From: Halobaculum saliterrae
GTDB taxonomy: Archaea > Halobacteriota > Halobacteria > Halobacteriales > Haloferacaceae
Assembly (NCBI RefSeq): GCF_009831625.1
Contig: NZ_WUUS01000005.1
Coordinates: 186,001 to 250,000 of the forward strand
DNA length: 64,000 nt
Reading direction: 5' to 3'
The first letter of the stretch is position 1, and every line of letters begins with the position of its first letter. The notes under the pieces are model-generated. The model worked only from the letters and a program-made list of their open reading frames with translations. It searched no databases and was not told the origin of the DNA. The translations under genes and the position numbers were made by a program. Shown here in pieces: positions 25,591 through 34,074 of this stretch.

Positions 25591-26316
25591 CTACAGCGAC
25601 GCGACGGCGTCGAGCGCGATGTCGATGGCGCGGCCGACGTTGTTCCTCGCCTTCTCCGGGAGTTCCTCCTCGGAGTCGGCTCCCTTCTGCGTCCCGGCGA
25701 CGAGGTTGCCGTCCGCGGTGCAGATGGCGCCGGCGTTCATGCCGCGCCGGCGGGCCAGCGAGAACACGGCCGACGCCTCCATCTCGATGGCGAGCAGGCC
25801 CGCCTCCTCCCAGTCGGCGACGTACTCGTCGGACTCGTTGTAGAACGCGTCGTCGGACACGATCGGTCCCACGTGGACCTGTTCGCCGTTCGCCTCGGCG
25901 GAATCGACGAGCGCGGTGAGCGTGTCGTAGTCGGGCACCGCGGGGTACGTCTCGGACTCGTAGCGCTTGCTGGTCCCCTCCTCCTTCGCGGACCCGGTGG
26001 CGACGACCATGTCGCCGATCTCCACGTCGGTCTGGAGGCCGCCGCAGGTGCCGACGCGGATCACCGTCTCGACGCCGACGTTGTGGAGTTCCTCGATCGC
26101 GATGGCGGCGGAGGGACAGCCGATCCCCGTCGAGCAGATCGTCAGGTCGACGCCGTCGTAGGTCGCGTTGACGACCCGGTACTCGCGGTTCTCGGCGACG
26201 AGTTCGGACTCGTCGCAGTGGTCGGCGATGCGGTCGACCCTGTCCGGGTTGCCCGGGATCAGCGCGATCTCGTGAACGTCGCCCTCGTCGACGAGCAGGT
26301 GGGGCTGGTTGGCCAT
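25591..26316 (-). CDS. Nucleoside (uridine) phosphorylase
   Basis: A 241-residue PNP/UDP-family phosphorylase that cleaves a nucleoside with phosphate to base and ribose 1-phosphate. Recognisable are IALIPGNPDRVDRIA (phosphate-binding), STGIGCPSAAIAIEE, VIRVGTCGG and the ribose/base block LLAIEMEASAVFSLA. The sequence is closest in feel to uridine phosphorylase, but purine specificity cannot be excluded. In archaea such enzymes feed ribose 1-phosphate into the pentose bisphosphate pathway. The ATG at 26316 is the family start; the frame upstream is Arg/Pro-rich and not coding. It is divergent from the methionine aminopeptidase gene. Confidence 0.87.
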   Translation of the reverse strand: MANQPHLLVDEGDVHEIALIPGNPDRVDRIADHCDESELVAENREYRVVNATYDGVDLTICSTGIGCPSAAIAIEELHNVGVETVIRVGTCGGLQTDVEIGDMVVATGSAKEEGTSKRYESETYPAVPDYDTLTALVDSAEANGEQVHVGPIVSDDAFYNESDEYVADWEEAGLLAIEMEASAVFSLARRRGMNAGAICTADGNLVAGTQKGADSEEELPEKARNNVGRAIDIALDAVASL

Positions 26317-26504
26317 ACGGTCGCTCGCCCCGCGCTCAGCAAAAACCCCGCGGAAGCGTCGGCGGGGCGGCGGTGGAGGGACCGGTGACCGCACTTCGCT
26401 CCCCGTTCGCATCGAGGCCTTCCGTCGGTCGGCCCCGCACCGCTCACTCCCTCGGCCACGCGGGTAGCGCAATCCCTTTCCCCCGCTCAGTCGAACGGCG
26501 AGGT

Positions 26505-27398
26505 ATGAGTGCCCTCGACGATGACGTGCTGGAGAAGTACCGGGAGGCGGGCGAGATCCTGACGACGGTGATGGGCGAGACGCGGGAACTGGTCGAGCCG
26601 GGCGCGACGCACCTCGAGGTCGCCGAGTACGCAGAGGAGCGCATCCGCGAGGAGGGCGCCGGACTCGCGTTCCCGGTGAACGTCTCGATCGACGAGGAGG
26701 CGAGCCACGCGACGCCCGAGCGCGACGACGAGACGGAGTTCGGCGAGGACGTGGTCTGTCTCGACATCGGCGTCCACGTCGACGGCTACATCGCCGACGC
26801 GGCGGTGACCGTGGATCTCGCGGGAGAAACCGAACTGGTCGAGGCGGCCGAGCAGGCGCTGGAGGCCGCCGTCGACGCCGCGGGGCCGGGCGTGCCGGTC
26901 GGGGAGATCGGCGCCGAGATCGAGGACGTGATCGAGGCGTACGGCTACACCCCGGTGTACAACCTCTCGGGCCACGGCGTCGAACGGTTCGACGCACACA
27001 CGGGGCCGAACGTGCCGAACCGCGGCGTCGACCGCTCCGTCGAGTTGGAGCCGGGACAGGTCGTCGCCATCGAGCCGTTCGCCACCACCGGACGCGGGAA
27101 GGTCGGCGAGGGCAACGAGGAGGAGATCTTCGAGCTGACCCAGGACGTGTCGGTGCGCAACCGGGCGGCCCGGCAGGCGCTGGAGCAGGTGCGGGAGTTC
27201 GACGGGCTCCCCTTCGCCGCGCGGTGGCTCGACTCCTCGCGCGAGGAGATGGCGCTGCGTCGGCTCGTCCGGCAGGACGCCGTCAAGGGGTACCCCGTAC
27301 TGAAGGAGGCGGACGGCGAGCTCGTCAGCCAGGCCGAGCACACGCTCCTCGTCACCGAGGACGGCGTCGAGGCGACGACCGCGGGACTGTTCTCCTGA
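26505..27398 (+). CDS. map: Methionine aminopeptidase, type II
   Basis: Removes the initiator methionine from nascent proteins. 297 residues. The five metal ligands are visible: Asp in CLDIGVHVDGY, Asp in IADAAVT, His in SGHGVERFDAH, Glu in AIEPFAT and Glu in EHTLLVT. The helical insertion of archaeal/eukaryotic type II enzymes lies at about 205-265. It provides an intact internal comparison for the altered M24-fold protein at 6986-8083. The frame opens at 26373, but the ATG at 26505 (MSALDDDVLEKYREAGEI) fits the family length. Confidence 0.93.
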   Translation: MSALDDDVLEKYREAGEILTTVMGETRELVEPGATHLEVAEYAEERIREEGAGLAFPVNVSIDEEASHATPERDDETEFGEDVVCLDIGVHVDGYIADAAVTVDLAGETELVEAAEQALEAAVDAAGPGVPVGEIGAEIEDVIEAYGYTPVYNLSGHGVERFDAHTGPNVPNRGVDRSVELEPGQVVAIEPFATTGRGKVGEGNEEEIFELTQDVSVRNRAARQALEQVREFDGLPFAARWLDSSREEMALRRLVRQDAVKGYPVLKEADGELVSQAEHTLLVTEDGVEATTAGLFS

Positions 27399-27537
27399 GG
27401 CCGCCGACCTGACCGCGATCCGCACCCGACGTCGACCCTCGGGAGCGGTCGATCGAGGTGGGCGGCAGGGACTGCGGTTTCGAGGTCGCTTCGGGGTGAC
27501 CCGACGGGAATATCGGTCGGCCGGGTCGAGCGACGCG

Positions 27538-27738
27538 TCAGGCGTTGTTCATCCGCGTCGTGGTCTCGGCTCCACACTCGCTGCAGGTGGTGATGCGGTA
27601 GGGCTCGCGGGAGAACTCCGCGTTTTCCTCCTGTTGACTCTCGGTGCGGATCTCGACCCGCACGTCGTGCGTCGTCTTCCCCTCGCACGTCCCGCAACGC
27701 TCGGTGACGTGGTCGGGGTCGGAGGGCTGGGGCACCAT
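27538..27738 (-). CDS. Small zinc-ribbon protein
   Basis: 66 residues with two CxxC knuckles, CGTC (C15, C18) and CSEC (C52, C55), separated by a beta-rich segment; the most likely fold is a zinc beta-ribbon. It resembles the haloarchaeal families annotated as putative zinc beta-ribbon proteins (possibly DUF7835, recalled with limited certainty). A TATA-like CTTTATCC on the minus strand about 26-32 bases upstream supports a leaderless ATG at 27738. Function is unknown; such proteins often bind nucleic acid or ribosomes. Confidence 0.72.
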   Translation of the reverse strand: MVPQPSDPDHVTERCGTCEGKTTHDVRVEIRTESQQEENAEFSREPYRITTCSECGAETTTRMNNA

Positions 27739-27879
27739 GTACGTTCCCGTACGACGCTACCCCGGATAAAGATGGGACGTTGGTTATATACTTTCTTCCG
27801 GGAGCTGAGCGCGCCTCGGTCGGCCCACGCTCGCCCCTCGCCCACCGGGTTCTAAGAACCGCGCGGGCGACCGCCGGGT

Positions 27880-28428
27880 ATGGATCAGGTGTTCGCGCCG
27901 TGGCGGATCGAGTGGGTCGAACGCGACGGCGACGGCGACGGGATCGACGGCTGTCCGTTCTGTGTGCTCCCCGAGCGCGAGGACGACCGCGCCTCCCGGA
28001 TCGTCGCCCGCAGCGATCGGGCGTTCGTCCTGCTCAACAACTACCCGTACAACCCGGGGCACGTCATGGTGATCCCGCGGGTCCACGAGGGCGAGTTCCC
28101 GGCCCTCGACGACGCGACGCTGCTGGATCACGCCCGCCTGAAGCAGCGGACGATGCGCGCGCTCGAGGACGGGCTCGGCCCGGACGGGCTCAACGCCGGG
28201 ATGAACCTCGGCGGCGACGCCGCCGGCGGCTCCATCGACGACCACCTCCACACCCACCTCGTTCCGCGCTGGAGCGGCGACACGAACTTCATGCCGGTCG
28301 TCTCGGACACGAAGGTGATCGTCGAGGCGCTCGAGGACACCTGGGAGCGTCTCCGGGACGCCTTCGCCGAGCAGGAGGGCGCCCGCGTCGGCGACGACGA
28401 CGAGGCGGTCCGGTTCTCGTTCGAGTAG
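27880..28428 (+). CDS. HIT family hydrolase
   Basis: A 182-residue HIT protein, usually a nucleotide hydrolase or transferase acting on AMP conjugates or dinucleoside polyphosphates. The HIT triad is HLHTH (H122, H124, H126), followed by LVPRW. An N-terminal zinc-like pair CPFC (C25, C28) and the family phrase YPYNPGHVMVIPRVHEGEF are present. The arrangement with PFC plus LNNYPYNPGH is that of the Ap4A phosphorylase-like/archaeal HIT branch. A TATA-like TTCTAAG lies about 26 bases upstream of the ATG. Substrate is not determinable here. Confidence 0.87.
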   Translation: MDQVFAPWRIEWVERDGDGDGIDGCPFCVLPEREDDRASRIVARSDRAFVLLNNYPYNPGHVMVIPRVHEGEFPALDDATLLDHARLKQRTMRALEDGLGPDGLNAGMNLGGDAAGGSIDDHLHTHLVPRWSGDTNFMPVVSDTKVIVEALEDTWERLRDAFAEQEGARVGDDDEAVRFSFE

Positions 28429-28505
28429 TTCGGGGGTTCGCCCTCCATCGGAAGCTGTTCTCACGCCGCCCGAACCGTCAAGTGTCGACCGTCGAAGGCG
28501 ACGCC

Positions 28506-29045
28506 ATGGAGATCCGACCGCTCCGAAGCGGAGAACTCGAGGCGTTCGTCGACGACCTCTGGATACCGTTTCAGCGCGAGGCCGCCGCGGACGAGCCGTT
28601 CCACCCCCTCGTCGATGACCTCCGAACTCCCGGGATCGAACACCGCGAGGACCGCCTCGGGGATGACGACGCCGCCGACCTCGTCGCGTTCGTCGACGGC
28701 GACCGTGTCGGCTTCGCGTCGGCGACTCGGGAGCCGACGGCCCCGATCTTCGACCGCGACCCGAACTGCCACGTCTCGGAGCTGTACGTCGCCGAGGCGT
28801 ATCGCCGTCGGGGTGTCGCGACGGCCCTCCTCGACGCCTGCGTGGATCGGGGCCACGAATGGGGCTGCGAAACGGCGTCGATCTCCGTGGCCGCAGGCAA
28901 CGACGCCGCTCTGGCGCTGTACGAGCGCGAGGGCTTCGAGGTGCGGCGCCGCCGCCTCGTGCGCGGGATAGACGGCATGGTCGACACCCGTGGCGGAGAC
29001 GAGGCCGAGGGCGACAGCGAGAACGAGCACAGCGTGGACAGCTAA
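28506..29045 (+). CDS. GNAT family N-acetyltransferase
   Basis: 179 residues with a single GNAT domain: start MEIRPLRSGELEAFVDDLW, the central CHVSELYVAEAYRRRGVATA giving the acetyl-CoA-binding R/Q-x-x-G-x-A loop (RRRGVA), and the C-terminal ISVAAGNDAALALYEREGFE. Acetyl-CoA transfer to an amine or protein N-terminus is expected. The acidic last 25 residues are a halophile tail. The frame is open from 27780, but homology starts at 28506. Confidence 0.87.
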   Translation: MEIRPLRSGELEAFVDDLWIPFQREAAADEPFHPLVDDLRTPGIEHREDRLGDDDAADLVAFVDGDRVGFASATREPTAPIFDRDPNCHVSELYVAEAYRRRGVATALLDACVDRGHEWGCETASISVAAGNDAALALYEREGFEVRRRRLVRGIDGMVDTRGGDEAEGDSENEHSVDS

Positions 29046-29094
29046 CTGGCGTATCAACCCAACGACTATGTTTGGCGACGTTCCACACCCCGCC

Positions 29095-30087
29095 ATGAGC
29101 AGATCCGCGGAGGAGGCCGTCGACCACGCGGGCGAGGCGGACCTCGATCCGGCGGAGGCGTTCGCTCTCCTCGGAAACGAGACGCGCATCGACATCCTCC
29201 AGTCGCTGCACGAGGCGACGATCGAGCGCGACGACGACCGCCCCGTCGCGTTCTCCGAACTGTACGACCGTACCGACTTGAACGACAGCGCGCACTTCAA
29301 CTATCACCTGAAGCAGCTGCTCGACCACTTCGTCCGGAAGGTCGAGTGCGACGGGACCGACGACGAGTGTTCGGAAGGGTACGAGTTCCGCACGCCGGGC
29401 TGGAAGGTGGTTCGGTCGGTGTTCGCGGGGACGTTCACCGGTCGCAGCGAACTGGGCCCGTTCGACGCGCCCGGGACGTGTTACGAGTGCGACGGCGATC
29501 TGGAGGCGCGATACGCGAACGAGCTGCTCACGATCGCGTGCACCGACTGCGGGCGCACGCCGGTGAACTACTCGTTCCCGCCGGGCGGGCTCGCCGACCG
29601 CACCCCCGAGGAGTTCCTCGACGCGTTCCACCACCACGTCCGTCACCACTACTGTCTGGCCGCCGACGGCGTCTGTCCGGAGTGCATGGGGCGCATGGAG
29701 ACCGATCTCGTCGCCGACACCGCCGTTCCGGGACAGGAGGTCGCGGTGCGGCACACCTGCGGCCGCTGTGACAACCGGCTCACGTCCGCCGTCGGGGTGA
29801 ACCTCCTCGACACCGCGTCCGTGCTGACCTTCTTCTCCGAGCGCGGCGTCGACCTCACCACCGAGCCGTTCTGGACGCATCCGTGGACCGTCAGCGACGT
29901 GCACACGACGGTGGTGAGCGAGGATCCGCTCCGCGTCCGCCTCGATCTCCCCTGTGACGGCGACGTGATCCGCGTCACCGTCGACGAGACGCTGGAGGTC
30001 CTCGACGCGACGGACCCGGGCGCCGAAGGGGCCGAGCGGGACCCGTCGGCCGACGGCGCGGACGTTCACTCCATCAGGAACGAGTAG
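29095..30087 (+). CDS. ArsR-type winged-helix regulator with zinc-ribbon C-terminal region
   Basis: 330 residues. The N-terminal winged helix includes AFALLGNETRIDILQSL (about 22-38), FSELYDRTD and HFNYHLKQLLDHFV. The central and C-terminal parts hold several CxxC pairs (CYEC, CTDC, CPEC and CGRC) at about 128-228, suggesting two zinc ribbons, and end in a beta-rich domain. This is a common haloarchaeal regulator architecture; the target is unknown. An in-frame ATG at 29068 is an alternative start. The last 22 bases overlap the 3' end of nadC, which is convergent. Confidence 0.78.
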   Translation: MSRSAEEAVDHAGEADLDPAEAFALLGNETRIDILQSLHEATIERDDDRPVAFSELYDRTDLNDSAHFNYHLKQLLDHFVRKVECDGTDDECSEGYEFRTPGWKVVRSVFAGTFTGRSELGPFDAPGTCYECDGDLEARYANELLTIACTDCGRTPVNYSFPPGGLADRTPEEFLDAFHHHVRHHYCLAADGVCPECMGRMETDLVADTAVPGQEVAVRHTCGRCDNRLTSAVGVNLLDTASVLTFFSERGVDLTTEPFWTHPWTVSDVHTTVVSEDPLRVRLDLPCDGDVIRVTVDETLEVLDATDPGAEGAERDPSADGADVHSIRNE

Positions 30088-30881
30088 TCGAGCGACGGGG
30101 CCGAGTGGGTGAGCGACCCCATCGAGATCACGTCGACCCCGGTGTCCGCGTACTCCGGGATCGACTCCACGGTGATCCCGCCGCTGGCCTCCGCGAGCAC
30201 GCCCGGTGGCAGCGACTCGACGCCCCGGCGGACCGCATCAGGGGACATGTTGTCGAGGAGGACGATGTCGGCGCCGGCGTCGGCCGCGCGGGCGGCGTCG
30301 GCCGGGTCCTCCACCTCGACCTCCACCTTTGTCGCGAAGGAGGCGAGCTCGCGGAAGCGTTCGACGGCCGCCTCCATTCCGAGTTCGTCGACGTGGTTCT
30401 CCTTCACCATCACCATGTGCGAGGTGTCGAGCCGGTGGGTGTCGCCGCCGGCGACGGCGACCGCGCGCTTCTCGACGCCCCGAAGGCCGGGCGTCGTCTT
30501 CCGCGTGGCCGCGACGGCGACGTCATCGGAGACGGTGCGCGCGGCGTCGACGGCAGCGCGGGTGGCGGTCGCCACTCCGGATGCGTGACCGGCCACGTTG
30601 ACCGCGACGCGCTCGCCCCGGAGCGTCGCTCGCGCCGGTCCCGCGGTCCGTAGCACCGTCTCGCCGGACGCTATCTCCTCGCCGGACTCGACCGCCGCGG
30701 TCGCGTTCGCGCCGAGGAACTCGAACACACGGACGGCGGCCTCCAACCCGGCCGCCACCCCGCCCTCGCGGGCGACCAGTCGCCCCTCGGTCTCGCCGGG
30801 GACGTCGTTCGTCACGTCGTGGTGGCCCAGGTCCTCGCGGAGCCACGACTCGATCGTCGAATCAGTCAGCACGGCCGTCAC
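30066..30881 (-). CDS. nadC: Nicotinate-nucleotide pyrophosphorylase (carboxylating)
   Basis: Converts quinolinate and PRPP to nicotinate mononucleotide with loss of CO2. 271 residues. Family marks are EDLGHHDVT near the start, VATRKTTPGLRGVEKRAV (substrate-binding Arg/Lys), GGDTHRLDTSHMVMVKENHV, KVEVEVEDPADAARAADAGAD and a final EASGGITVESIPEYA plus DVISMGSLTHS. It is the last gene of nadA-nadB-nadC; its start lies within the last 20 bases of nadB, so translation is probably coupled. Its stop overlaps the convergent HTH gene. Confidence 0.94.
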   Translation of the reverse strand: MTAVLTDSTIESWLREDLGHHDVTNDVPGETEGRLVAREGGVAAGLEAAVRVFEFLGANATAAVESGEEIASGETVLRTAGPARATLRGERVAVNVAGHASGVATATRAAVDAARTVSDDVAVAATRKTTPGLRGVEKRAVAVAGGDTHRLDTSHMVMVKENHVDELGMEAAVERFRELASFATKVEVEVEDPADAARAADAGADIVLLDNMSPDAVRRGVESLPPGVLAEASGGITVESIPEYADTGVDVISMGSLTHSAPSLDYSFLME

Positions 30882-32523
30882 CCCCGTTGGCCGCCGCCGC
30901 CTCGCCGTCGCCGGCCCCGCGTCCGGCCCCGTCGCCCCCCGCGCGGTCGACGACCCGGTGACAGCCGGCGGAGGGTGCGTCGACCGCGTCGCGGGCGATC
31001 AGGAGGGCCGTCACGGCGGCGTTGCGTAGCTCGTACAGCTCCCGGCTCGTGCGCGTCCGGGTGTAGGCGTCGACCTCGCCTTTCAGCCGCCTGAGACTGC
31101 CCGCGGCCGCGGCCATCCGCTCGCGGTCGCGTTCGAGCCCGAACGCCTCCCCCATCGTCCCCCGGAGCCGGCGGAACTTGTCGTCGGCGAAGCGGCCCGG
31201 CAGGGTCGGATCCCGGTCGCGGTACGTCGGCGGGTCGACGGGGTCGTCGAGCGGGTCGCGGCCGGCGGCGTCCGCGCCGGCGCGGCGGCCCCAAACCAAC
31301 CCCTCCAACAGGCTGGTGGAGGCGAGCCGGTTCGCCCCGTGGACGCCGGTGCGTGCGCACTCGCCGGCGGCGTACAGCCGAGCGAGCGAGGTCCGTCCGC
31401 GTTCGTCCACCGCGACACCGCCACACAGGAAGTGCTCGGCGGGCCGAACGGGGATCCCGTCGGCCGGGTCGACGCCGCGCTCCCGACAGCCCGCCGCGAG
31501 CCCCGGGAACTCCTCCGCGAAGTCGACGTCGGCGACGGCGAGTCGGACGCCGCCGGTGCGGTCGCGTTCGCGGGCGACCGCGCGGGCGACGACGTCCCGT
31601 GGGGCGAGTTCCCCGTCCGCGTGGACCGCCGGCATGAAGCGCTCTCCGTCCGCGTTGACGAGTCGCGCCCCCTCCCCGCGAACCGCTTCGCTGATCAACA
31701 GGCCGTCGGCGTCGCCGTCGACCGCGGGGTCGTCGGTGTCGAGCGCCGTCGGGTGGAACTGGACGTACTGCATGTCGCGCACGTCGGCGCCCGCCAGCGC
31801 CGCCGTCGCGATCCCGTCGCCGGTGGCGCCCGCCGGGCCGGTCGCCTCGGGAAACAGCGCGCCGACCCCGCCGGTCGCGAGCACGGTCGCGTCGGCGCGG
31901 ACGACCGCCGCCGGAACGTCCTCGGCCGCGTCAGCCGGCGGCTCGATCGTGGCGCCGGTCACTCGGCCCTCGTCGGCGAGGAGATCGAGCACCGCGGTGT
32001 CCTCGCGTAACCGCACCGCGCGCCGATCGCGCAGGTGACGGAGAAACGGCCGCAGGACGTGTCTGCCCGTCTCCGCGTCGACGTGGAGGACGCGTCGCTC
32101 GGAGTGGGCCGCCTCCCGCGCGAGGTCGTAGCCGGCCGCGTCGACGCGGTCGGGGTCGCCGTCGCTCGCGTCGTCGTCGCCGGCGTCGCCGTCCCGTTCG
32201 TCGAACGGGACGCCGAGGGTATCGACGAGGACGTCTTCGATCGCCTCCCGGGCGTCGTGGACCAACGTCTCGACGGCCGCCGGGTCGCACTCGCCGTCGC
32301 CGGCGGCACGGATGTCGGCGGCGAAGGTCTCCGGGTCCGATCGGGTGACAGCGATACCCCCCTGTGCCCAGTCGGTCGCGGCGTCGTCGGGCTCGCTCGC
32401 CTTCGTCACGACGAGCACGTCGGCACCCTCGCGAGCGGCCGCCAGCGCGGCCGCACAGCCGGCGATCCCGGAGCCGACGACGAGCACGTCGCAGTCGACG
32501 GTCGGAACTGTCACGTCGGGCAT
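30862..32523 (-). CDS. nadB: L-aspartate oxidase
   Basis: FAD enzyme oxidising L-aspartate to iminoaspartate, the first step of de novo NAD synthesis. 553 residues from the ATG at 32523. The FAD dinucleotide loop is VVGSGIAGCAAALA (about 14-27). The succinate-dehydrogenase/fumarate-reductase fold shows DWAQGGIAV, QYVQFHPTAL and the catalytic region ISEAVRGEGARLVN. HFLCGGVAVDERGRTS and AGECARTGVHGANRLAS complete the flavoprotein core. An Asp-rich insertion (about 118-133) is typical of halophilic proteins. It lies two bases after nadA and overlaps nadC by 20 bases. The acidic/Gly-rich tail is dispensable-looking. Confidence 0.93.
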   Translation of the reverse strand: MPDVTVPTVDCDVLVVGSGIAGCAAALAAAREGADVLVVTKASEPDDAATDWAQGGIAVTRSDPETFAADIRAAGDGECDPAAVETLVHDAREAIEDVLVDTLGVPFDERDGDAGDDDASDGDPDRVDAAGYDLAREAAHSERRVLHVDAETGRHVLRPFLRHLRDRRAVRLREDTAVLDLLADEGRVTGATIEPPADAAEDVPAAVVRADATVLATGGVGALFPEATGPAGATGDGIATAALAGADVRDMQYVQFHPTALDTDDPAVDGDADGLLISEAVRGEGARLVNADGERFMPAVHADGELAPRDVVARAVARERDRTGGVRLAVADVDFAEEFPGLAAGCRERGVDPADGIPVRPAEHFLCGGVAVDERGRTSLARLYAAGECARTGVHGANRLASTSLLEGLVWGRRAGADAAGRDPLDDPVDPPTYRDRDPTLPGRFADDKFRRLRGTMGEAFGLERDRERMAAAAGSLRRLKGEVDAYTRTRTSRELYELRNAAVTALLIARDAVDAPSAGCHRVVDRAGGDGAGRGAGDGEAAAANGGDGRAD

Positions 32524-32525
32524 GG

Positions 32526-33659
32526 TCACAGCTCCAGCATCCGTTCCATCGCGGTCGCGGCCAGATCCTGCTCGCGGGGGGCGACCTCGATGACGTTGCG
32601 GTCCTCGCCCTCGACCAGCCCCTCCAGCACCCACGTCAGGTAGTTGGGATCGATCTGGCGCATCGCGTTGCAGTCCATGCAGGCGTCGCCACAGAGGGGT
32701 ATCACCTCCACCTCGGGATGCCACCGGTCGAGATGGTTGGCGAGGTGAAGTTCCGTGCCGATGGCCCACGTCTCGCCGGCGTCGGCCTCGGCGACGGTCT
32801 CGCGGATGGTCGCCGTGGAGCCGACGACGTCGGCGGCCTCGACCACCTCGCGCCGGCACTCCGGGTGGACGACGACGTTCGCCTCGGGGCGCTCGCGCCT
32901 GACGCGCGCGACGTGCTCGCTCGTGAAGCGCTCGTGTACCTGACAGTAGCCGTCCCACAGGACGAGTTCCGCGTCGGCGACGGCCTCCCGGTCGGCCCCG
33001 CCGTCCGCCCACGGATCCCACTCGACGGCCGCGTCGGCGATGCCGAGGTCGTGGGCCGTGTTCCGGCCGAGGTGTTTGTCCGGGAGGAACAGGACGACGT
33101 CGCCGCGGTCGAACGCCCACTCGAACGCGTCGGCCGCGTTCGAGGACGTGCACACCAGCCCGCCCTGCTCGGCGCAGAACGCCTTCAGGTCGGCGTAACT
33201 GTTCATGTACGTCACCGGCACCACCTCCTCGTCGCCGGTCAACTCGTCCAACTCGGCCCAAGCGGCGTCGACCTGGAGCGCCTCCGCCATCCCCGCCATC
33301 GGGCAGGAGGCCTCCATCGACGGGAGGTGGACGGTCTGCTCGTCGTCGGTGATCACGTCGGCGGACTCCGCCATGAACGTCACTCCACAGAAGACGACGT
33401 GGGCGGCGTCGGTGGCGGCCGCCTCCCGCGAGAGGCCGTAGCTGTCGCCGACGAAGTCGGCGTGTTCGACGATCTCGCGTCGCTGGTAGTTGTGGCCGAG
33501 TATCACCAGATCGTCGCCGAGGGTGTCCCGAGCCGCCTCGATCCGGCGATTCCGTTCCGCCTCGGACAGGTCACGATAGGCGTCGGGCAGCCGCTCCAGG
33601 TGGTCGTACTTGAAGAGGCTCAAGTCGGTGTCTATGTCCGCTGTATCCATTCGTGGCAT
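32526..33659 (-). CDS. nadA: Quinolinate synthase A
   Basis: [4Fe-4S] enzyme condensing iminoaspartate with dihydroxyacetone phosphate to quinolinate. 377 residues. Three expected cluster cysteines are visible in VVFCGVTFMAES, LVCTSSNA and IPLCGDACMDCNAM, with the substrate loop ILGHNYQRREIVEHADF near the start. First gene of the nad operon. The promoter region holds an AT-rich AATTTTAAT on the minus strand around 33697-33705, about 40 bases before the ATG, giving a short leader. Confidence 0.94.
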   Translation of the reverse strand: MPRMDTADIDTDLSLFKYDHLERLPDAYRDLSEAERNRRIEAARDTLGDDLVILGHNYQRREIVEHADFVGDSYGLSREAAATDAAHVVFCGVTFMAESADVITDDEQTVHLPSMEASCPMAGMAEALQVDAAWAELDELTGDEEVVPVTYMNSYADLKAFCAEQGGLVCTSSNAADAFEWAFDRGDVVLFLPDKHLGRNTAHDLGIADAAVEWDPWADGGADREAVADAELVLWDGYCQVHERFTSEHVARVRRERPEANVVVHPECRREVVEAADVVGSTATIRETVAEADAGETWAIGTELHLANHLDRWHPEVEVIPLCGDACMDCNAMRQIDPNYLTWVLEGLVEGEDRNVIEVAPREQDLAATAMERMLEL

Positions 33660-34074
33660 AGCTTGCAGAGGTAGCTAGCACCCATGGACGCACATTGATT
33701 AAAATTTCTCTTCACAAGAGCGTTCAAATGCACAGTGACGTTCTTTCGACGCATCCATGTGAAGATGAGTATCAAGCGTCGACGGCGGACTGCGAGTCCG
33801 AGGGACCGATCGGTCTCGGGCGGAGACCGACGGGTGGACGCGAGGGCGAACGCGGGCAGTGGCGCGGGCTGGAGAAGAAAACGCGGACGCGGCCGAGAGA
33901 AAGGAAGGGAGCACGGACGGGAGGAAAAGCGGGGGCGGACGGGAGGAAAAGCGGGGGCGGACGGGAGGAAAAGCGGGGGCGGACGGGAGGAAAAGCGGGG
34001 GCGGACGGGAGGAAAAGCGGGGGCGGACGGGAGGAAAAGCGGGGGCGGACGGGAGGAAAAGCGGGGCCGACGCC
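33660..34074. other. Intergenic region between nadA promoter and amidohydrolase gene
   Basis: 415 bases with no supportable gene. The left part holds the nadA promoter. The middle (33725-33910) shows no feature I can name. The right part is the 22-bp tandem array listed separately, ending six bases before the amidohydrolase stop codon. All three plus-strand frames stay open through the repeat, which is a composition effect and not evidence for a protein. Confidence 0.6.
33915..34068. repeat. Seven-copy 22-bp tandem repeat
   Basis: Seven head-to-tail units of exactly 22 bases with no spacers, starting at 33915, 33937, 33959, 33981, 34003, 34025 and 34047. Each begins GGACGGGAGGAAAAGCG and is completed by a run of Gs and a C. 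The first six are identical; the seventh differs at one of its last bases. The plus strand is all purine apart from C, so it is strongly strand-asymmetric (G/A-rich). Because 22 is not a multiple of three, the array would shift frame each unit and is unlikely to be coding. It resembles a minisatellite. Confidence 0.95.

Noticed and set aside
23071-26388. Long plus-strand frame of about 1100 codons across the channel, HTH and phosphorylase genes
   Set aside because: Arg/Pro-rich translation, no motif, and it crosses four confidently assigned genes in other frames or strands.
27782-27792. Strong TATA-like element TTATATAC
   Set aside because: About 90 bases before the HIT gene start and not at promoter spacing for it; the zinc-ribbon gene has a closer element, so its role could not be assigned.
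33915-34068. Possible CRISPR array
   Set aside because: Units are 22 bases in direct tandem with no spacers, and there are no cas genes nearby. It is a minisatellite-type repeat.
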